Assembly (NCBI GenBank): GCA_900552015.1
Contig: URXY01000016.1
Span: forward strand, 1 to 34,363
Direction of reading: 5' to 3'
DNA: 34,363 nucleotides
From: an uncultured Eubacteriales bacterium
Lineage (GTDB): Bacteria; Bacillota; Clostridia; Oscillospirales; Oscillospiraceae
A program made the translations under genes and the position numbers. Of the stretch, positions 16,292 through 24,044 are shown piece by piece (position 1 is the first letter of the stretch; each line of letters starts with the position of its first letter). The notes beneath the pieces were generated by a model. It was not told the DNA's origin. It saw only the letters and a program-made list of their open reading frames with translations, and searched no databases.

Positions 16292-16540
16292 TCAGCATCC
16301 CTTGTATTTTTTTCGCGTGGCCATGCCGCCGCGGATGTGCCGCTGGGCCTTGTTTTCGTCCAGTACCTCCTTGACTTGCAGGTAGAGACAGCGGTCGAAT
16401 TGGGGCAGACGGTCCTGCAGATCCTTGTGCACGGTGGATTTGCTCACGCCGTACTTTTTCGCCGCGGCGCGCACGGTGGCGCGGTTCTCGATGATGTAAG
16501 CCGCCAGCGTGCGGGCTCGCTCTTCCATATTTCCCTTCAT
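16292..16540 (-). CDS. spoIIID: Sporulation regulator SpoIIID
   Basis: DNA-binding regulator of the mother-cell line during sporulation, 82 residues. In Bacillus it is made under sigma-E and adjusts that regulon before sigma-K. The helix-turn-helix lies at about 22-43 (TVRAAAKKYGVSKSTVHKDL). The family C-terminus RHIRGGMATRKKYKGC with its basic tail is intact. Start 16540 is preferred because AGGAG lies seven bases upstream; a GTG two codons earlier is in frame but unsupported. I see no convincing T-tract terminator after it, so transcripts may run on. Its presence shows the organism belongs to a sporulating lineage. Confidence 0.95.
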   Translation of the reverse strand: MKGNMEERARTLAAYIIENRATVRAAAKKYGVSKSTVHKDLQDRLPQFDRCLYLQVKEVLDENKAQRHIRGGMATRKKYKGC

Positions 16541-16567
16541 AAGCACACTCCTGACTCGTGTTGCTCC

Positions 16568-16597
16568 ATCTATATGCGTGCAGAAGGGGAATATGAG
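16568..16597 (-). promoter_or_regulatory. Sigma-E-like promoter of spoIIID
   Basis: Minus strand GCTCATATT (16590-16598) and CATATAGAT (16568-16576) separated by 13 bases. They resemble the sigma-E pattern (-35 with ATATT, -10 starting CATA), though the spacing is one base short and the end of the -10 deviates. The position about 30 bases before the coding start fits. Confidence 0.45.
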
Positions 16598-16626
16598 CGC
16601 TCACAAGGAATACGCAGCAAAACATT

Positions 16627-16654
16627 TTGCAAAGCGGTCAAGGTATGTTATAAT
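16627..16654 (+). promoter_or_regulatory. Promoter of the spermidine-synthase-like gene
   Basis: TTGCAA (16627-16632), a 16-base spacer and a perfect TATAAT (16649-16654), about 50 bases before the start codon. Confidence 0.65.
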
Positions 16655-16705
16655 CATTCCAAACGCGCCGAAAACGGTGTGAACGAAACGACAGGGAGGC
16701 CCTGC

Positions 16706-18307
16706 ATGGAAAATAAACTCATCCGCAGCAAATGTTTTTTATACCTGACCGAATTTTTTGCCGGTATGTCCGTCATGGCGGTCGAGCTCGGCGCGAGCAG
16801 GCTCATGGCCCCGTACTTCAGCTCCTCGCAGATCGTGTGGACGGTCATCATCGGCGTCATCATGATCGCAATGGCGATCGGCAATGTCTGGGGCGGCAAA
16901 CTCGCCGACAAGAGCGCGACGCCCGACAAGCTCTACCGCAGGCTTATCATCGCGGCCATCTGGATCGCGCTCATCCCGTTTGTGGGACGGTATCTCATCG
17001 CGGGCATCTCGCTGCTGCTGGCGCTCTTTGTGACGAAGAACTTCCTCGTCTGGGCGGCGCTCGCAGCGTGCCTTGTGATCTTCGCGTTCCCCTGCGTGCT
17101 GCTCGGCACGGTCACGCCGTCGCTCACCCGCTTTACGGTCGACAACCTCGACGACACGGGCAAGACCGTGGGCAGGCTCAACGCGCTCAACACCATCGGC
17201 AGCATCATCGGAACCTTCGTGCCGACGTTCGTGACCATCCCTGCCGTCGGCACAGCGGCGACGTTTTTGATCTTCTCCGGCGTGCTCGCGGCCATCGGCA
17301 TCGCGTACTTCGTGTTCGAGAAGAAAAAGAGCGTGCTGGGGATCGTCTCCGTCCTTTTGATCGCTGGACTGTGCTTCGCACTGCCGGGCTACAGCTTTGC
17401 CTTCTGGGAGAACGACCTCGCGCTCGAGGATGAGTCCATCTACAACTATTTGCAGGTGCAGGACGACGCGAAACGCACGACGCTCTCGACGAACGTGCTC
17501 TTCGGCGTGCAGAGCGTGCAGGTCAAGGGCAACGCGCTGACGGGGATGTATTATGACTACGCGCTCGCCGCACCCTGCATGGCGGGCATGGACGGCACAG
17601 ACAACGAGGGCCGCAGCGTCATGATCCTCGGTATGGGCTCTGGCACGTATGCGAGCTATTGCACGCGCTATTTCCCCGGCGCGAGCGTGCAGGGCGCGGA
17701 GATCGACAAAGAAATTGCCGACATCGCGACGGACTACTTCGGACTTCCTGACAGCGTGACCGTCGCGGTCGAGGACGGGCGCGCGTACCTTGCCGCGTCG
17801 AAGGAGAAGTTTGACGTCATCATGGTGGACGCCTATCAGGATATCACCATCCCGTTCCAGCTCTCGAGCGTCGAGTTTTTCAATGAAGTGCAGGCACATT
17901 TGAAGCCGAACGGCGTGATGGTCGTGAACCTCAATATGACGTCCGCGGAGAACGGCTCCATCAACGAATACCTCTGCGACACGATGGCGAGTGTTTTTAA
18001 ATACACCGTCACCGCGCCTGTGAAGGGCAACACGAACACCGAGGTCTTCTGCACGAACTCAGGCGATTGGGAGGAGACGTTCCTGCGCAGCATCGCGAAC
18101 CTCAAGGACAGCGGCTACGCCGACATGATGCGCACGGTATACGGAAAGCTAACGCCCTATGAGGGCGGCAACTGCATCCTGACGGACGACAAGGCTCCGG
18201 TCGAGGTGCTGGGTATGCGCGTGCTCGACGAGCTCATCGGCGATGAGCTCAACTACTACAAAGACGAGCTCCGGACCGGCGGTTTGTCCGCGCTGCTCGG
18301 TAATTGA
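16706..18307 (+). CDS. Membrane-anchored spermidine-synthase-like protein
   Basis: A 533-residue fusion. The first ~230 residues hold six to eight hydrophobic helices (for example MSVMAVELGASRLMAPYF, then VIIGVIMIAMAIGNVWGG), a pattern seen in MFS-like membrane parts fused to spermidine synthases. The C-terminal ~290 residues are a Rossmann methyltransferase/spermidine-synthase fold. It has the nucleotide-binding strand VMILGMGSGTYASY near 305-318, the acidic EIDKEI and the DVIMVDAYQD strand. The canonical GGGDG loop reads GMGSG, with the catalytic-type Asp absent there, so true aminopropyl transfer is uncertain. No speD or agmatinase gene is near. The start has GGGAGG a few bases upstream. 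It converges on the AEC gene, with a shared terminator. Confidence 0.85.
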   Translation: MENKLIRSKCFLYLTEFFAGMSVMAVELGASRLMAPYFSSSQIVWTVIIGVIMIAMAIGNVWGGKLADKSATPDKLYRRLIIAAIWIALIPFVGRYLIAGISLLLALFVTKNFLVWAALAACLVIFAFPCVLLGTVTPSLTRFTVDNLDDTGKTVGRLNALNTIGSIIGTFVPTFVTIPAVGTAATFLIFSGVLAAIGIAYFVFEKKKSVLGIVSVLLIAGLCFALPGYSFAFWENDLALEDESIYNYLQVQDDAKRTTLSTNVLFGVQSVQVKGNALTGMYYDYALAAPCMAGMDGTDNEGRSVMILGMGSGTYASYCTRYFPGASVQGAEIDKEIADIATDYFGLPDSVTVAVEDGRAYLAASKEKFDVIMVDAYQDITIPFQLSSVEFFNEVQAHLKPNGVMVVNLNMTSAENGSINEYLCDTMASVFKYTVTAPVKGNTNTEVFCTNSGDWEETFLRSIANLKDSGYADMMRTVYGKLTPYEGGNCILTDDKAPVEVLGMRVLDELIGDELNYYKDELRTGGLSALLGN

Positions 18308-18316
18308 AGATAAAAA

Positions 18317-18345
18317 ATTCCCGCGCCGAGCGCGGGGATATTTTA
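18317..18345. terminator. Shared terminator of two convergent genes
   Basis: A 10-bp stem (18317-18326 with 18330-18339, one G-T pair), loop CGA. A TTTT stretch follows on the plus strand, and an A-rich stretch before it gives T residues on the minus strand. Confidence 0.75.
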
Positions 18346-19275
18346 TAGGATCAGCATCAGTGCGGGGATGACGACAAAGCACGCGAGCGTGGAGAGCGCG
18401 GCGCCCTGCGCGGCGAATCGTTCGTCCGCGCCGTAGTCCGCGGCGGCGACGACCGTCTGCGTGACGACCGGCATCGCTGTTTCGACGAGGAGCACGCTGC
18501 GCCCGAGACCCGCGACGCTGAAGAGCTCACACAGCGCGAACGACACGCCCGGCACGAGCAAAAAGCGGAAGAGCATCACGAGGGCAAGGTCGCGGTCGAG
18601 CTTCAGATTTTTGAGCCCGATCTCATAGATGATATAGCCCGTGAGCAGCAGCGCGAGCGGCGTGACGAGGTTGTTCATATACTTGCAGTAGCTCATCACG
18701 AGCGACGGCAGCTTTATGCCCGTGAAGACGAGCACGAAGCTCACGAGAACACCGATGACGGCGGGCGTGGTCAAAAACTTTTTTATCATCCGCTTGTCAA
18801 AGCCACCGCCTTCACCCGCCCAGCGCACGAGCGAGAGGCCTACGAGCTGGACAAAGCTCGTGTTGACGATGTAATAGAGCATGACATAGGGGGTGCAGGT
18901 CTCGCCGAAGAGCTCGGTGCACATCGGAAGGCCGATGAAAATGGCGTTCGACACCGAGCACATCATCATAAAGACGCCGAGCTTTTTGCGTGGCAGCTTT
19001 AAGAGCTTGCCGACGAGCAGCGACAGCAGAAACGCGCCGATCGTGGAGAGAAACGGCACGAGCAGAAAACCCAGCGAGCCCGCGAGCAGGTCATGCGTCA
19101 AGTTGTTCGTCAGTCCGTAGACGCACATACAGGGGATGGCGACAGACATCGTGAACTTGCTGATAAAGCGCTTGGCCTGCGGGCTCATCCAGCCCATGCG
19201 CGCGCAGAAGTAGCCCGTGGCCGTCAGCAGCAGGATGATGGTGACGGACGCGACGGCGTGAAGGAACGACTCCAT
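18343..19275 (-). CDS. AEC-family permease
   Basis: A 310-residue integral membrane transporter of the auxin efflux carrier (AEC/PF03547) family, with about ten predicted helices in two five-helix halves. The N-terminal half starts ATGYFCARMGWMSPQAKRFI, where the GY...R.G...K.... pattern is characteristic, and the central loop is around residues 140-165. Bacterial members move organic acids or amino acids such as malonate or malate, but the substrate cannot be read from sequence. Between the divergent nucleotidyltransferase gene and this one lie two separate promoters. The start ATG at 19275 has GAGGTG upstream. Confidence 0.9.
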   Translation of the reverse strand: MESFLHAVASVTIILLLTATGYFCARMGWMSPQAKRFISKFTMSVAIPCMCVYGLTNNLTHDLLAGSLGFLLVPFLSTIGAFLLSLLVGKLLKLPRKKLGVFMMMCSVSNAIFIGLPMCTELFGETCTPYVMLYYIVNTSFVQLVGLSLVRWAGEGGGFDKRMIKKFLTTPAVIGVLVSFVLVFTGIKLPSLVMSYCKYMNNLVTPLALLLTGYIIYEIGLKNLKLDRDLALVMLFRFLLVPGVSFALCELFSVAGLGRSVLLVETAMPVVTQTVVAAADYGADERFAAQGAALSTLACFVVIPALMLIL

Positions 19276-19307
19276 AAAAATACACCTCGAAGCGGGAAGT
19301 ATCTCTC

Positions 19308-19335
19308 AGTATATCAGCTTTGTGGCAAAAGACAA
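19308..19335 (-). promoter_or_regulatory. Probable promoter of the AEC permease
   Basis: Minus strand TTGTCT (19330-19335), a 16-base spacer and TATACT (19308-19313), about 33 bases before the start codon. Confidence 0.5.
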
Positions 19336-19350
19336 GAGGGGAAAAGACAG

Positions 19351-19379
19351 TTGCAATGCCGCTTCGGATACGCTATGAT
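19351..19379 (+). promoter_or_regulatory. Probable promoter of the nucleotidyltransferase gene
   Basis: TTGCAA (19351-19356), a 17-base spacer and TATGAT (19374-19379), some 68 bases before the start codon. Confidence 0.55.
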
Positions 19380-19447
19380 GAGCGAAGACTGAACACGCGG
19401 TGTGCAGTTTAAAAATGTATCGAGAACTTTGAGAGGAGTTTTGTTTT

Positions 19448-20377
19448 ATGAAAGCAGCGCTGGTCATTATGGCGGCGGGCATGGGCTCGCGCTACGGCGG
19501 CAACAAGCAGGTGGACGGCATCGGCCCGAACGGCGAGATATTGATGGAATACTCCATTTTCGACGCGCTGCGCGCGGGCTTTACGAAGGTGGTCTTCATC
19601 ATCAAGCCCGATATGCGCGACTTGATGGAGAACATGGTCGGCAAATACCTTGCCGGGCGCAAGACGGCGGACGGGGAGAATGTCGAGATATGCTACACGT
19701 ATCAGGATTTTTCGAGCGTGCCCGCATTCTATAAGGTGCCCGAGGAGCGCGTCAAGCCCTTCGGCACGGTGCACGCGTTGCTGTGCGCGAAGGAGTGCGT
19801 GAAAGAGCCCTTTGTCGTCATCAACGCCGACGACTATTACGGTGTGGACGCGTTCAGGACCATCTACGCAGAGCTCTCAAAGCTCGCCGCGAGCGGCGAG
19901 GGGACGATGGTCGGCTACGACCTCTGCAACACCGTGAGCGAGCACGGAACGGTCACGCGCGGCGTGTGCCACGTGAACGAACAGGGAAAGCTCGACCGCG
20001 TGGTGGAGACGTTCCACTTAAAGCCCTGTGACGACGGCAGGATCCGCGACATTCAGGAGAACGGCGACGGTCCCGTCTACGCGCCGGAAACGCCGGTGTC
20101 GATGAACTTCTGGGGCTTTACGCCGTGGCTCTTTGAAAAGCTGGACACCTACTTTAAGGACTTCCTCCGCGCGCTGCCGGACGGCGAACTCAAAGCCGAG
20201 TGTCTGCTGCCGAGCCTCATCGGCGAGCTCATCGACCGCGGCGAGCTTAGCGTGTCCGTTCTGCGCTCGAACGCGCGCTGGTTCGGCATGACCTATCACG
20301 AGGATAAGGAAATGGTGCAGCGCGAGCTTAAGAAGCTGCACGACGCGGGCGTGTATCCAAAAACGCTGCGCGCGTGA
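19448..20377 (+). CDS. Sugar-phosphate nucleotidyltransferase
   Basis: A 309-residue NTP-transferase-fold enzyme that should join a nucleotide to a sugar-1-phosphate (or similar acceptor). The N-terminal pyrophosphorylase signature AAGMGSRYGGNKQ lies at 9-21, with the Arg and Lys that bind the NTP. The metal-binding acidic cluster is in VVINADDYYG near residue 128, and the core is followed by NFWGFTPWLF near residue 220. The GG-N-KQ variant differs from the usual GxRLxPxTxxxPK of RmlA or GalU. The acceptor is therefore uncertain, and I cannot say if it makes UDP-, dTDP- or CDP-sugars. The start has GAGAGGAG upstream. No sugar-pathway partner is adjacent. Confidence 0.85.
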   Translation: MKAALVIMAAGMGSRYGGNKQVDGIGPNGEILMEYSIFDALRAGFTKVVFIIKPDMRDLMENMVGKYLAGRKTADGENVEICYTYQDFSSVPAFYKVPEERVKPFGTVHALLCAKECVKEPFVVINADDYYGVDAFRTIYAELSKLAASGEGTMVGYDLCNTVSEHGTVTRGVCHVNEQGKLDRVVETFHLKPCDDGRIRDIQENGDGPVYAPETPVSMNFWGFTPWLFEKLDTYFKDFLRALPDGELKAECLLPSLIGELIDRGELSVSVLRSNARWFGMTYHEDKEMVQRELKKLHDAGVYPKTLRA

Positions 20378-20400
20378 GCAGGACAAAAAGAAAATTTTCT

Positions 20401-20431
20401 TCACCTCCGGACATACTAAGCCCGGAGGTGA
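20401..20431 (+). promoter_or_regulatory. Hairpin that buries a ribosome-binding site
   Basis: TCACCTCCGG (20401-20410) pairs perfectly over 10 bp with CCGGAGGTGA (20422-20431), loop of 11 bases. The 3-prime arm contains GGAGGTG, the ribosome-binding site for the small gene starting at 20439. No T run follows, so it is not a terminator. Confidence 0.65.
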
Positions 20432-20438
20432 ATGTGAA

Positions 20439-20660
20439 ATGCAGCGAAAAGACCCGGGGCTGCCGCGCGACATGACGCCGATGCTCAAGGCACGCTTCGG
20501 CCAGCCCGACGACTGCGCCGACCTCATCAACAAGTACGGCACCTACAACATCCAGCCGACGTCGGACACGGAAAACCTGTTTCCGATGATCGCGCCGGGC
20601 CTTCCTGAACAGTGGAAAGAGATGAAGCTGAGCAAGTCGGAGCTTGAAAACTTGCAATAA
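20439..20660 (+). CDS. Small protein of unknown function
   Basis: A 73-residue protein I do not recognise. It is soluble with no signal peptide or membrane helix. It has a basic start (MQRKDPGLPRDM), a middle with QPDDCADLINKYGTYNIQP and a Pro-Gly turn before an amphipathic, Lys/Glu-rich C-terminus (WKEMKLSKSELENLQ). It has a single Cys and no metal motif. Evidence that it is real: a strong ribosome-binding site GGAGGTG eight bases before the ATG, codon use like its neighbours, and a position 61 bases after the nucleotidyltransferase gene, with which it is probably co-transcribed. Its ribosome-binding site lies inside a hairpin. Confidence 0.7.
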   Translation: MQRKDPGLPRDMTPMLKARFGQPDDCADLINKYGTYNIQPTSDTENLFPMIAPGLPEQWKEMKLSKSELENLQ

Positions 20661-20669
20661 GGCAACAAG

Positions 20670-20709
20670 GGGCGGATGACGCGCTCGCGTGTCCCCGTCC
20701 CGCTTTTTT
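20670..20709 (+). terminator. Weak terminator after the small gene
   Basis: A G+C-rich imperfect hairpin (around 20670-20702) is followed by CTTTTTTG (20703-20709), and a second T run lies at 20714-20719. The stem has mismatches, so this is a moderate call. Confidence 0.45.
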
Positions 20710-20809
20710 GGCGTTTTTTCACCGTGCTTTTTAGAGTGGGACAGGCAAAAAGAATAATGAAGGGTAAATTTCTACAAAAAATCAAATGACAAAATGGAGA
20801 AATTTATCG

Positions 20810-20842
20810 CTGGTATACAAATCAAACGCCTGGCTGGTACTT
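20810..20842 (+). promoter_or_regulatory. Direct-repeat operator before the YjiH gene
   Basis: CTGGTATACAAA (20810-20821) and CTGGTACTT (20834-20842), with starts 24 bp apart. The second repeat overlaps the first two bases of the -35 box (TTGCGT, 20841-20846). The same arrangement is found before arcA at 24012-24044. Confidence 0.65.
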
Positions 20843-20868
20843 GCGTTGTGCATGAAATCGGTTAAAGT
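20841..20868 (+). promoter_or_regulatory. Promoter of the YjiH-type gene
   Basis: TTGCGT (20841-20846), a 16-base spacer and TAAAGT (20863-20868). Both boxes are imperfect, which suits an activated promoter. The direct-repeat operator touches its upstream edge. Confidence 0.5.
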
Positions 20869-20951
20869 ATGTGTTAAGAGCCATCTATCCGGCGGCGGTT
20901 ATGAGAGAGACCACCCGTCGGGCAGACTCGAAATATGAAGGAGGAGAGAGA

Positions 20952-22316
20952 ATGGAAACCAAAAGCAACGCGAAACTGAAAGCCCTGTTCATCATCCCGT
21001 CGATCGTTGGCGTCATCCTGTTTATGATCCCGGTGAAGAATGCTGACGGCGATTGGACCGTTGTGGTCAAGATCCTTGCCGACATCATCTCGGGCTACAT
21101 CGGCGGCTTCCTGCCGCTGCTGTGCGTGCTGATCCTCACCGTTTCGGCGGTGCTGTCGGTCGTTGCACTGGCAAAGCCTAAATTCATTATGAATAGCGAC
21201 ATTATGAAGGAATGCTTCGCCTGCAAGCCCATCTGGGTCGTGATCCGTGTGCTCGCGGTCATCTTCGTGTGGCTCACCTATCTCGGTGTTGGCGAGGAAG
21301 GTGAGGGTCTCATCGGTATGATCACCGGCGGCGGTCAGGGCGGCTTCGTCCTCTATGACCTGCTCACCACGCTCGTTATCATCTTCGTCATCGCGGCGCT
21401 GCTGCTGCCGCTGCTGCTCGACTTCGGCCTGCTCGAATTCGTCGGCGCGCTGCTCACCAAGGTCATGCGTCCCCTCTTCAAGGTCCCCGGCCGCGCGGCG
21501 GTCGACTGCATCACCTCCTGGATCGGCGACGGTACGCTGGGCGTTATGCTCACCTGCAACCAGTATGAAGGCGGCTATTACTCCGCCAAGGAAGCGAGCA
21601 TCATCGCCACGCTGTTCTCCGCTGTTTCCATCACGTTTACCCTCGTCGTTCTCGAGACGGTGAACCTGCTCGATTACTTCGGCATCTACTACCTGATCGT
21701 CTGCTTCGTCGGTATCGTCTGCGCGATCGTGTGTCCCTACCTCTACCCCCTGCGCAAAAAGCCCAACACGTACTTAGTCGAAGGCAAGGCCGCTCCCGAC
21801 ACCCTCCCCGAGGGCTACAAGAGCAACGTTGAGTACGGCATGGACCTCGCCATGAAGCGCGTTGCCGAGCACAAGGGCATCGGTGAATTCTTCAAGAGCG
21901 GCGCCAAGAACGCCTGCAGCATGTGGTTCGGCGTTCTGCCCTCCGTCATGGCCATTGGTACTGTCGCTCTGATCCTTGCCAACTACACGCCGATCTTTGA
22001 GTGGCTCGGCATCCCGTTCCGCCCCCTGCTCCAGCTTCTTCAGGTGCCCGAAGCGAATGCAGTCGCCTCCACGATGATCGTCGGCTTCACCGATATGCTC
22101 ACCCCCGCCATCCTGATCGCAGAGTCCACGAGCGAGATGGCCAAGTTCATCGTCGCAGTCGTCTCCGTTACGCAGGTGCTTTACCTCTCCGAGGTCGGCG
22201 GTCTGATCCTCGGCTCCAAGCTTCCTCTCAACATCTGGGAGCTGTTCGTCATCTTCCTGGAGCGCACCATCATCAGCCTGCTGATCGTCTGCCCCATCGC
22301 ACACCTGCTGTTTTAA
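20952..22316 (+). CDS. YjiH-type multi-pass membrane protein
   Basis: A 454-residue integral membrane protein of the YjiH (COG3314) family, carrying nucleoside-recognition GATE-type halves. There are about ten to twelve hydrophobic helices. A charged central loop lies near residues 260-320 (PLRKKPNTYLVEGKAAPDTL and onward). Signature stretches include SWIGDGTLGVMLTCNQYEGG and a C-terminal half with GFTDMLTPAIL and YLSEVGGLILGSKLPLN. The start is set by GGAGGAGAG five bases upstream. The family substrate is not known to me. Its position beside a MocR regulator and arginine deiminase, and a promoter operator shared with arcA, make arginine uptake or arginine/ornithine exchange a reasonable guess, since no ArcD-type antiporter is in the window. 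Confidence 0.82.
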   Translation: METKSNAKLKALFIIPSIVGVILFMIPVKNADGDWTVVVKILADIISGYIGGFLPLLCVLILTVSAVLSVVALAKPKFIMNSDIMKECFACKPIWVVIRVLAVIFVWLTYLGVGEEGEGLIGMITGGGQGGFVLYDLLTTLVIIFVIAALLLPLLLDFGLLEFVGALLTKVMRPLFKVPGRAAVDCITSWIGDGTLGVMLTCNQYEGGYYSAKEASIIATLFSAVSITFTLVVLETVNLLDYFGIYYLIVCFVGIVCAIVCPYLYPLRKKPNTYLVEGKAAPDTLPEGYKSNVEYGMDLAMKRVAEHKGIGEFFKSGAKNACSMWFGVLPSVMAIGTVALILANYTPIFEWLGIPFRPLLQLLQVPEANAVASTMIVGFTDMLTPAILIAESTSEMAKFIVAVVSVTQVLYLSEVGGLILGSKLPLNIWELFVIFLERTIISLLIVCPIAHLLF

Positions 22317-22360
22317 GAGCTGAAAGGAACATCCCGTTCTGCCCATAGTCCCCAACCGAA

Positions 22361-22404
22361 AGGGCGAAGGGCGTCCGAAAGGACGCCCTTCGCCTTATAT
22401 TTTT
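22361..22404 (+). terminator. Terminator of the YjiH-type gene
   Basis: A 14-bp perfect stem (22363-22376 with 22381-22394) closes on a GAAA tetraloop, extended by two weaker pairs, and is followed by the T-rich tail TTATATTTTT. Confidence 0.85.
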
Positions 22405-22433
22405 AGGACTTTAGCGCAGATGCACAAAAATGT

Positions 22434-22464
22434 CTGTACAAATAGTGAAAAGTTATGGTAAAAT
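22434..22464 (+). promoter_or_regulatory. Probable promoter of the MocR gene
   Basis: TAAAAT (22459-22464) with a weak -35 (TACAAA, 22437-22442) 16 bases upstream. The sequence CTGTACAAAT (22434-22443) over the -35 resembles part of the repeat CTGGTATACAAAT found before the YjiH gene, hinting at autoregulation. Confidence 0.4.
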
Positions 22465-22532
22465 GCAAAAAGAGTATGAGAGAACTGCGGAGAGTGCATC
22501 GTGCTCTGCCGCAGAAAGGGAGAAGAGACCCC

Positions 22533-24011
22533 ATGACGATCAAGATCGATAAGGACGCGAAGGTGCCAGTGTATCTGCAGATCGCCGAGCAGATCAAAGC
22601 ACAGATCATCAGCGGCGCGCTGCCGAGAGCCAGCACGCTGCCGAGCGAGCGCGCCCTCGCGCAGATATTGGATGTGCACCGCAACACGGTGGTCAAGGCC
22701 TACAGTGAGCTCAAGAGCGACGCGTGGATCGAGTCGCGCCAGGGCGTGGGCTATGTCGTGACAGAGGCGGACGCTGCGCCGGACGGCGGAGAGGAAAAAC
22801 CGGGCGAGCGCGCGGGCCGCGTGAACTGGATCGGCGCGGTGGCGGACAAATATCTTGACATGGAGAAGACCTTCGACGATCTTTTCCAGCGCTTCACGGA
22901 CGAGAGCCACTATTCCCTCGGCAGTGGCATCGCCTCGCGCGAGGTGTTCTCATCCCAGCGCGTGGCGCACGACATTGCTTCGCTCGTCACGGGCAGCGGC
23001 CCGTGCCAGTATTTTTTCAGCCCCTATAAGGGCGACCGCTTCCTGCGGCAGAAGCTCGTATCCTTCCTTGCGACCAAGGGCGTGAAGGCCTCGTCGGGCG
23101 AGATACAGGTGTTGGCCGAGACGAACCAGGCACTCGACTTTATCGTGACGCTTTTGATAAACCCCGGCGACAGCGTCGTGATGGAGGAGCCTGTGCACCC
23201 GGATATGTACCGCGTGATGGAACTTGCGGGGGCGAAGATCCTCGCCGTGCCGGTCGATGAGAACGGCATGGACTGCGCGGTGCTCGAAAATCTGCTCACA
23301 CATACAAAGCCGCGCCTTATCTTCGTCAATTCGAGCTATCACGACCCGACGGGAAACATTTTGTCGCTCGAGCGGCGCAAGAAGATCGTCGAGCTCTCGA
23401 ACCGCTACCGCATCCCCGTCGTGGAGGAGGATGCGGCGAGCGAGCTCGCCTACGAGGGCGAAAAGCTCCCGCCCATCAAGGCTTTCGACACGATGGGCAA
23501 CGTCATTTACATCTATTCCTTCTCGCTCACGTTCGTGCCGGGACTGAGCCTTGCCTTCGTCACGGGCAACCGCGACTTCATCCGCGCGCTGAGCTACCTC
23601 GTCTCCGTGCGGCTGATGGCCTCGGACTGGCTGACGCAAAAGCTCCTCGGCATGTATCTGGACGACGGCAGCTACTACGCCTCGCTCACAGCCTTCCGCG
23701 AAAATTACCGCCGCAAGCGCGACCTTGTGTGCCGCAAGCTTGACGAGCTCGCGCCGCTCGGCGTACAGTACGATAAGCCGCAGGGCGGCGTTTACATCTG
23801 GTGCAGGCTGCCCGACGGAGTGGACAGCAAGCACTTCATCAGCCGGGCCTACAATATGGGCGTCACGCTCATCCCCGGCCACGTCTTTTACCCCTATAAA
23901 AACGGCGGACGCGACCACATCCGCATCAATTATTCCTACGAATCGGAGGAGCGTCTGGTGCAGGGAATGGACGTATTGCGCAAAGCGCTAAAAGAAGAAC
24001 TGGACGAGTGA
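22533..24011 (+). CDS. MocR/GabR-type regulator lacking the PLP lysine
   Basis: A 492-residue GntR-family regulator. Residues 1-78 form the winged helix (YLQIAEQIKAQIISGALP, then PSERALAQILDVHRNTVVKAY), a linker follows, and ~130-485 form a fold-type-I aminotransferase-like domain. In MocR proteins a Lys in SFSK(T/S)xxPGLR(L/I)GY binds PLP. Here it reads SFSLTFVPGLSLAF, with L332 at the lysine position (codon CTC, 23526-23528). The usual EDDYxSE reads EEDAASE (298-304), so the pyridine-binding Asp is Glu and the stacking Tyr is Ala. The Arg expected to hold a substrate carboxylate is kept (R464 in HIRINYS). It probably binds an amino acid without PLP. The start has AGAAAGGGAG upstream. It lies between the YjiH gene and arcA, both likely targets. 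Confidence 0.88.
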   Translation: MTIKIDKDAKVPVYLQIAEQIKAQIISGALPRASTLPSERALAQILDVHRNTVVKAYSELKSDAWIESRQGVGYVVTEADAAPDGGEEKPGERAGRVNWIGAVADKYLDMEKTFDDLFQRFTDESHYSLGSGIASREVFSSQRVAHDIASLVTGSGPCQYFFSPYKGDRFLRQKLVSFLATKGVKASSGEIQVLAETNQALDFIVTLLINPGDSVVMEEPVHPDMYRVMELAGAKILAVPVDENGMDCAVLENLLTHTKPRLIFVNSSYHDPTGNILSLERRKKIVELSNRYRIPVVEEDAASELAYEGEKLPPIKAFDTMGNVIYIYSFSLTFVPGLSLAFVTGNRDFIRALSYLVSVRLMASDWLTQKLLGMYLDDGSYYASLTAFRENYRRKRDLVCRKLDELAPLGVQYDKPQGGVYIWCRLPDGVDSKHFISRAYNMGVTLIPGHVFYPYKNGGRDHIRINYSYESEERLVQGMDVLRKALKEELDE

Positions 24012-24044
24012 CTGGCACACAAAATGCCAACAATGCTGATACAT
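24012..24044 (+). promoter_or_regulatory. Direct-repeat operator before arcA
   Basis: CTGGCACACAAA (24012-24023) and CTGATACAT (24036-24044), with starts 24 bp apart, beginning at the base after the MocR stop codon. It matches the operator at 20810-20842: 10 of 12 bases in the first block, and GCTGRTACWT in the second (8 of 10 identical). Confidence 0.65.

Noticed and set aside
15473..16705. An N-terminal extension of the spermidine-synthase-like frame
   Set aside because: It is antisense to the LCP and spoIIID genes, while a promoter and ribosome-binding site precede 16706.
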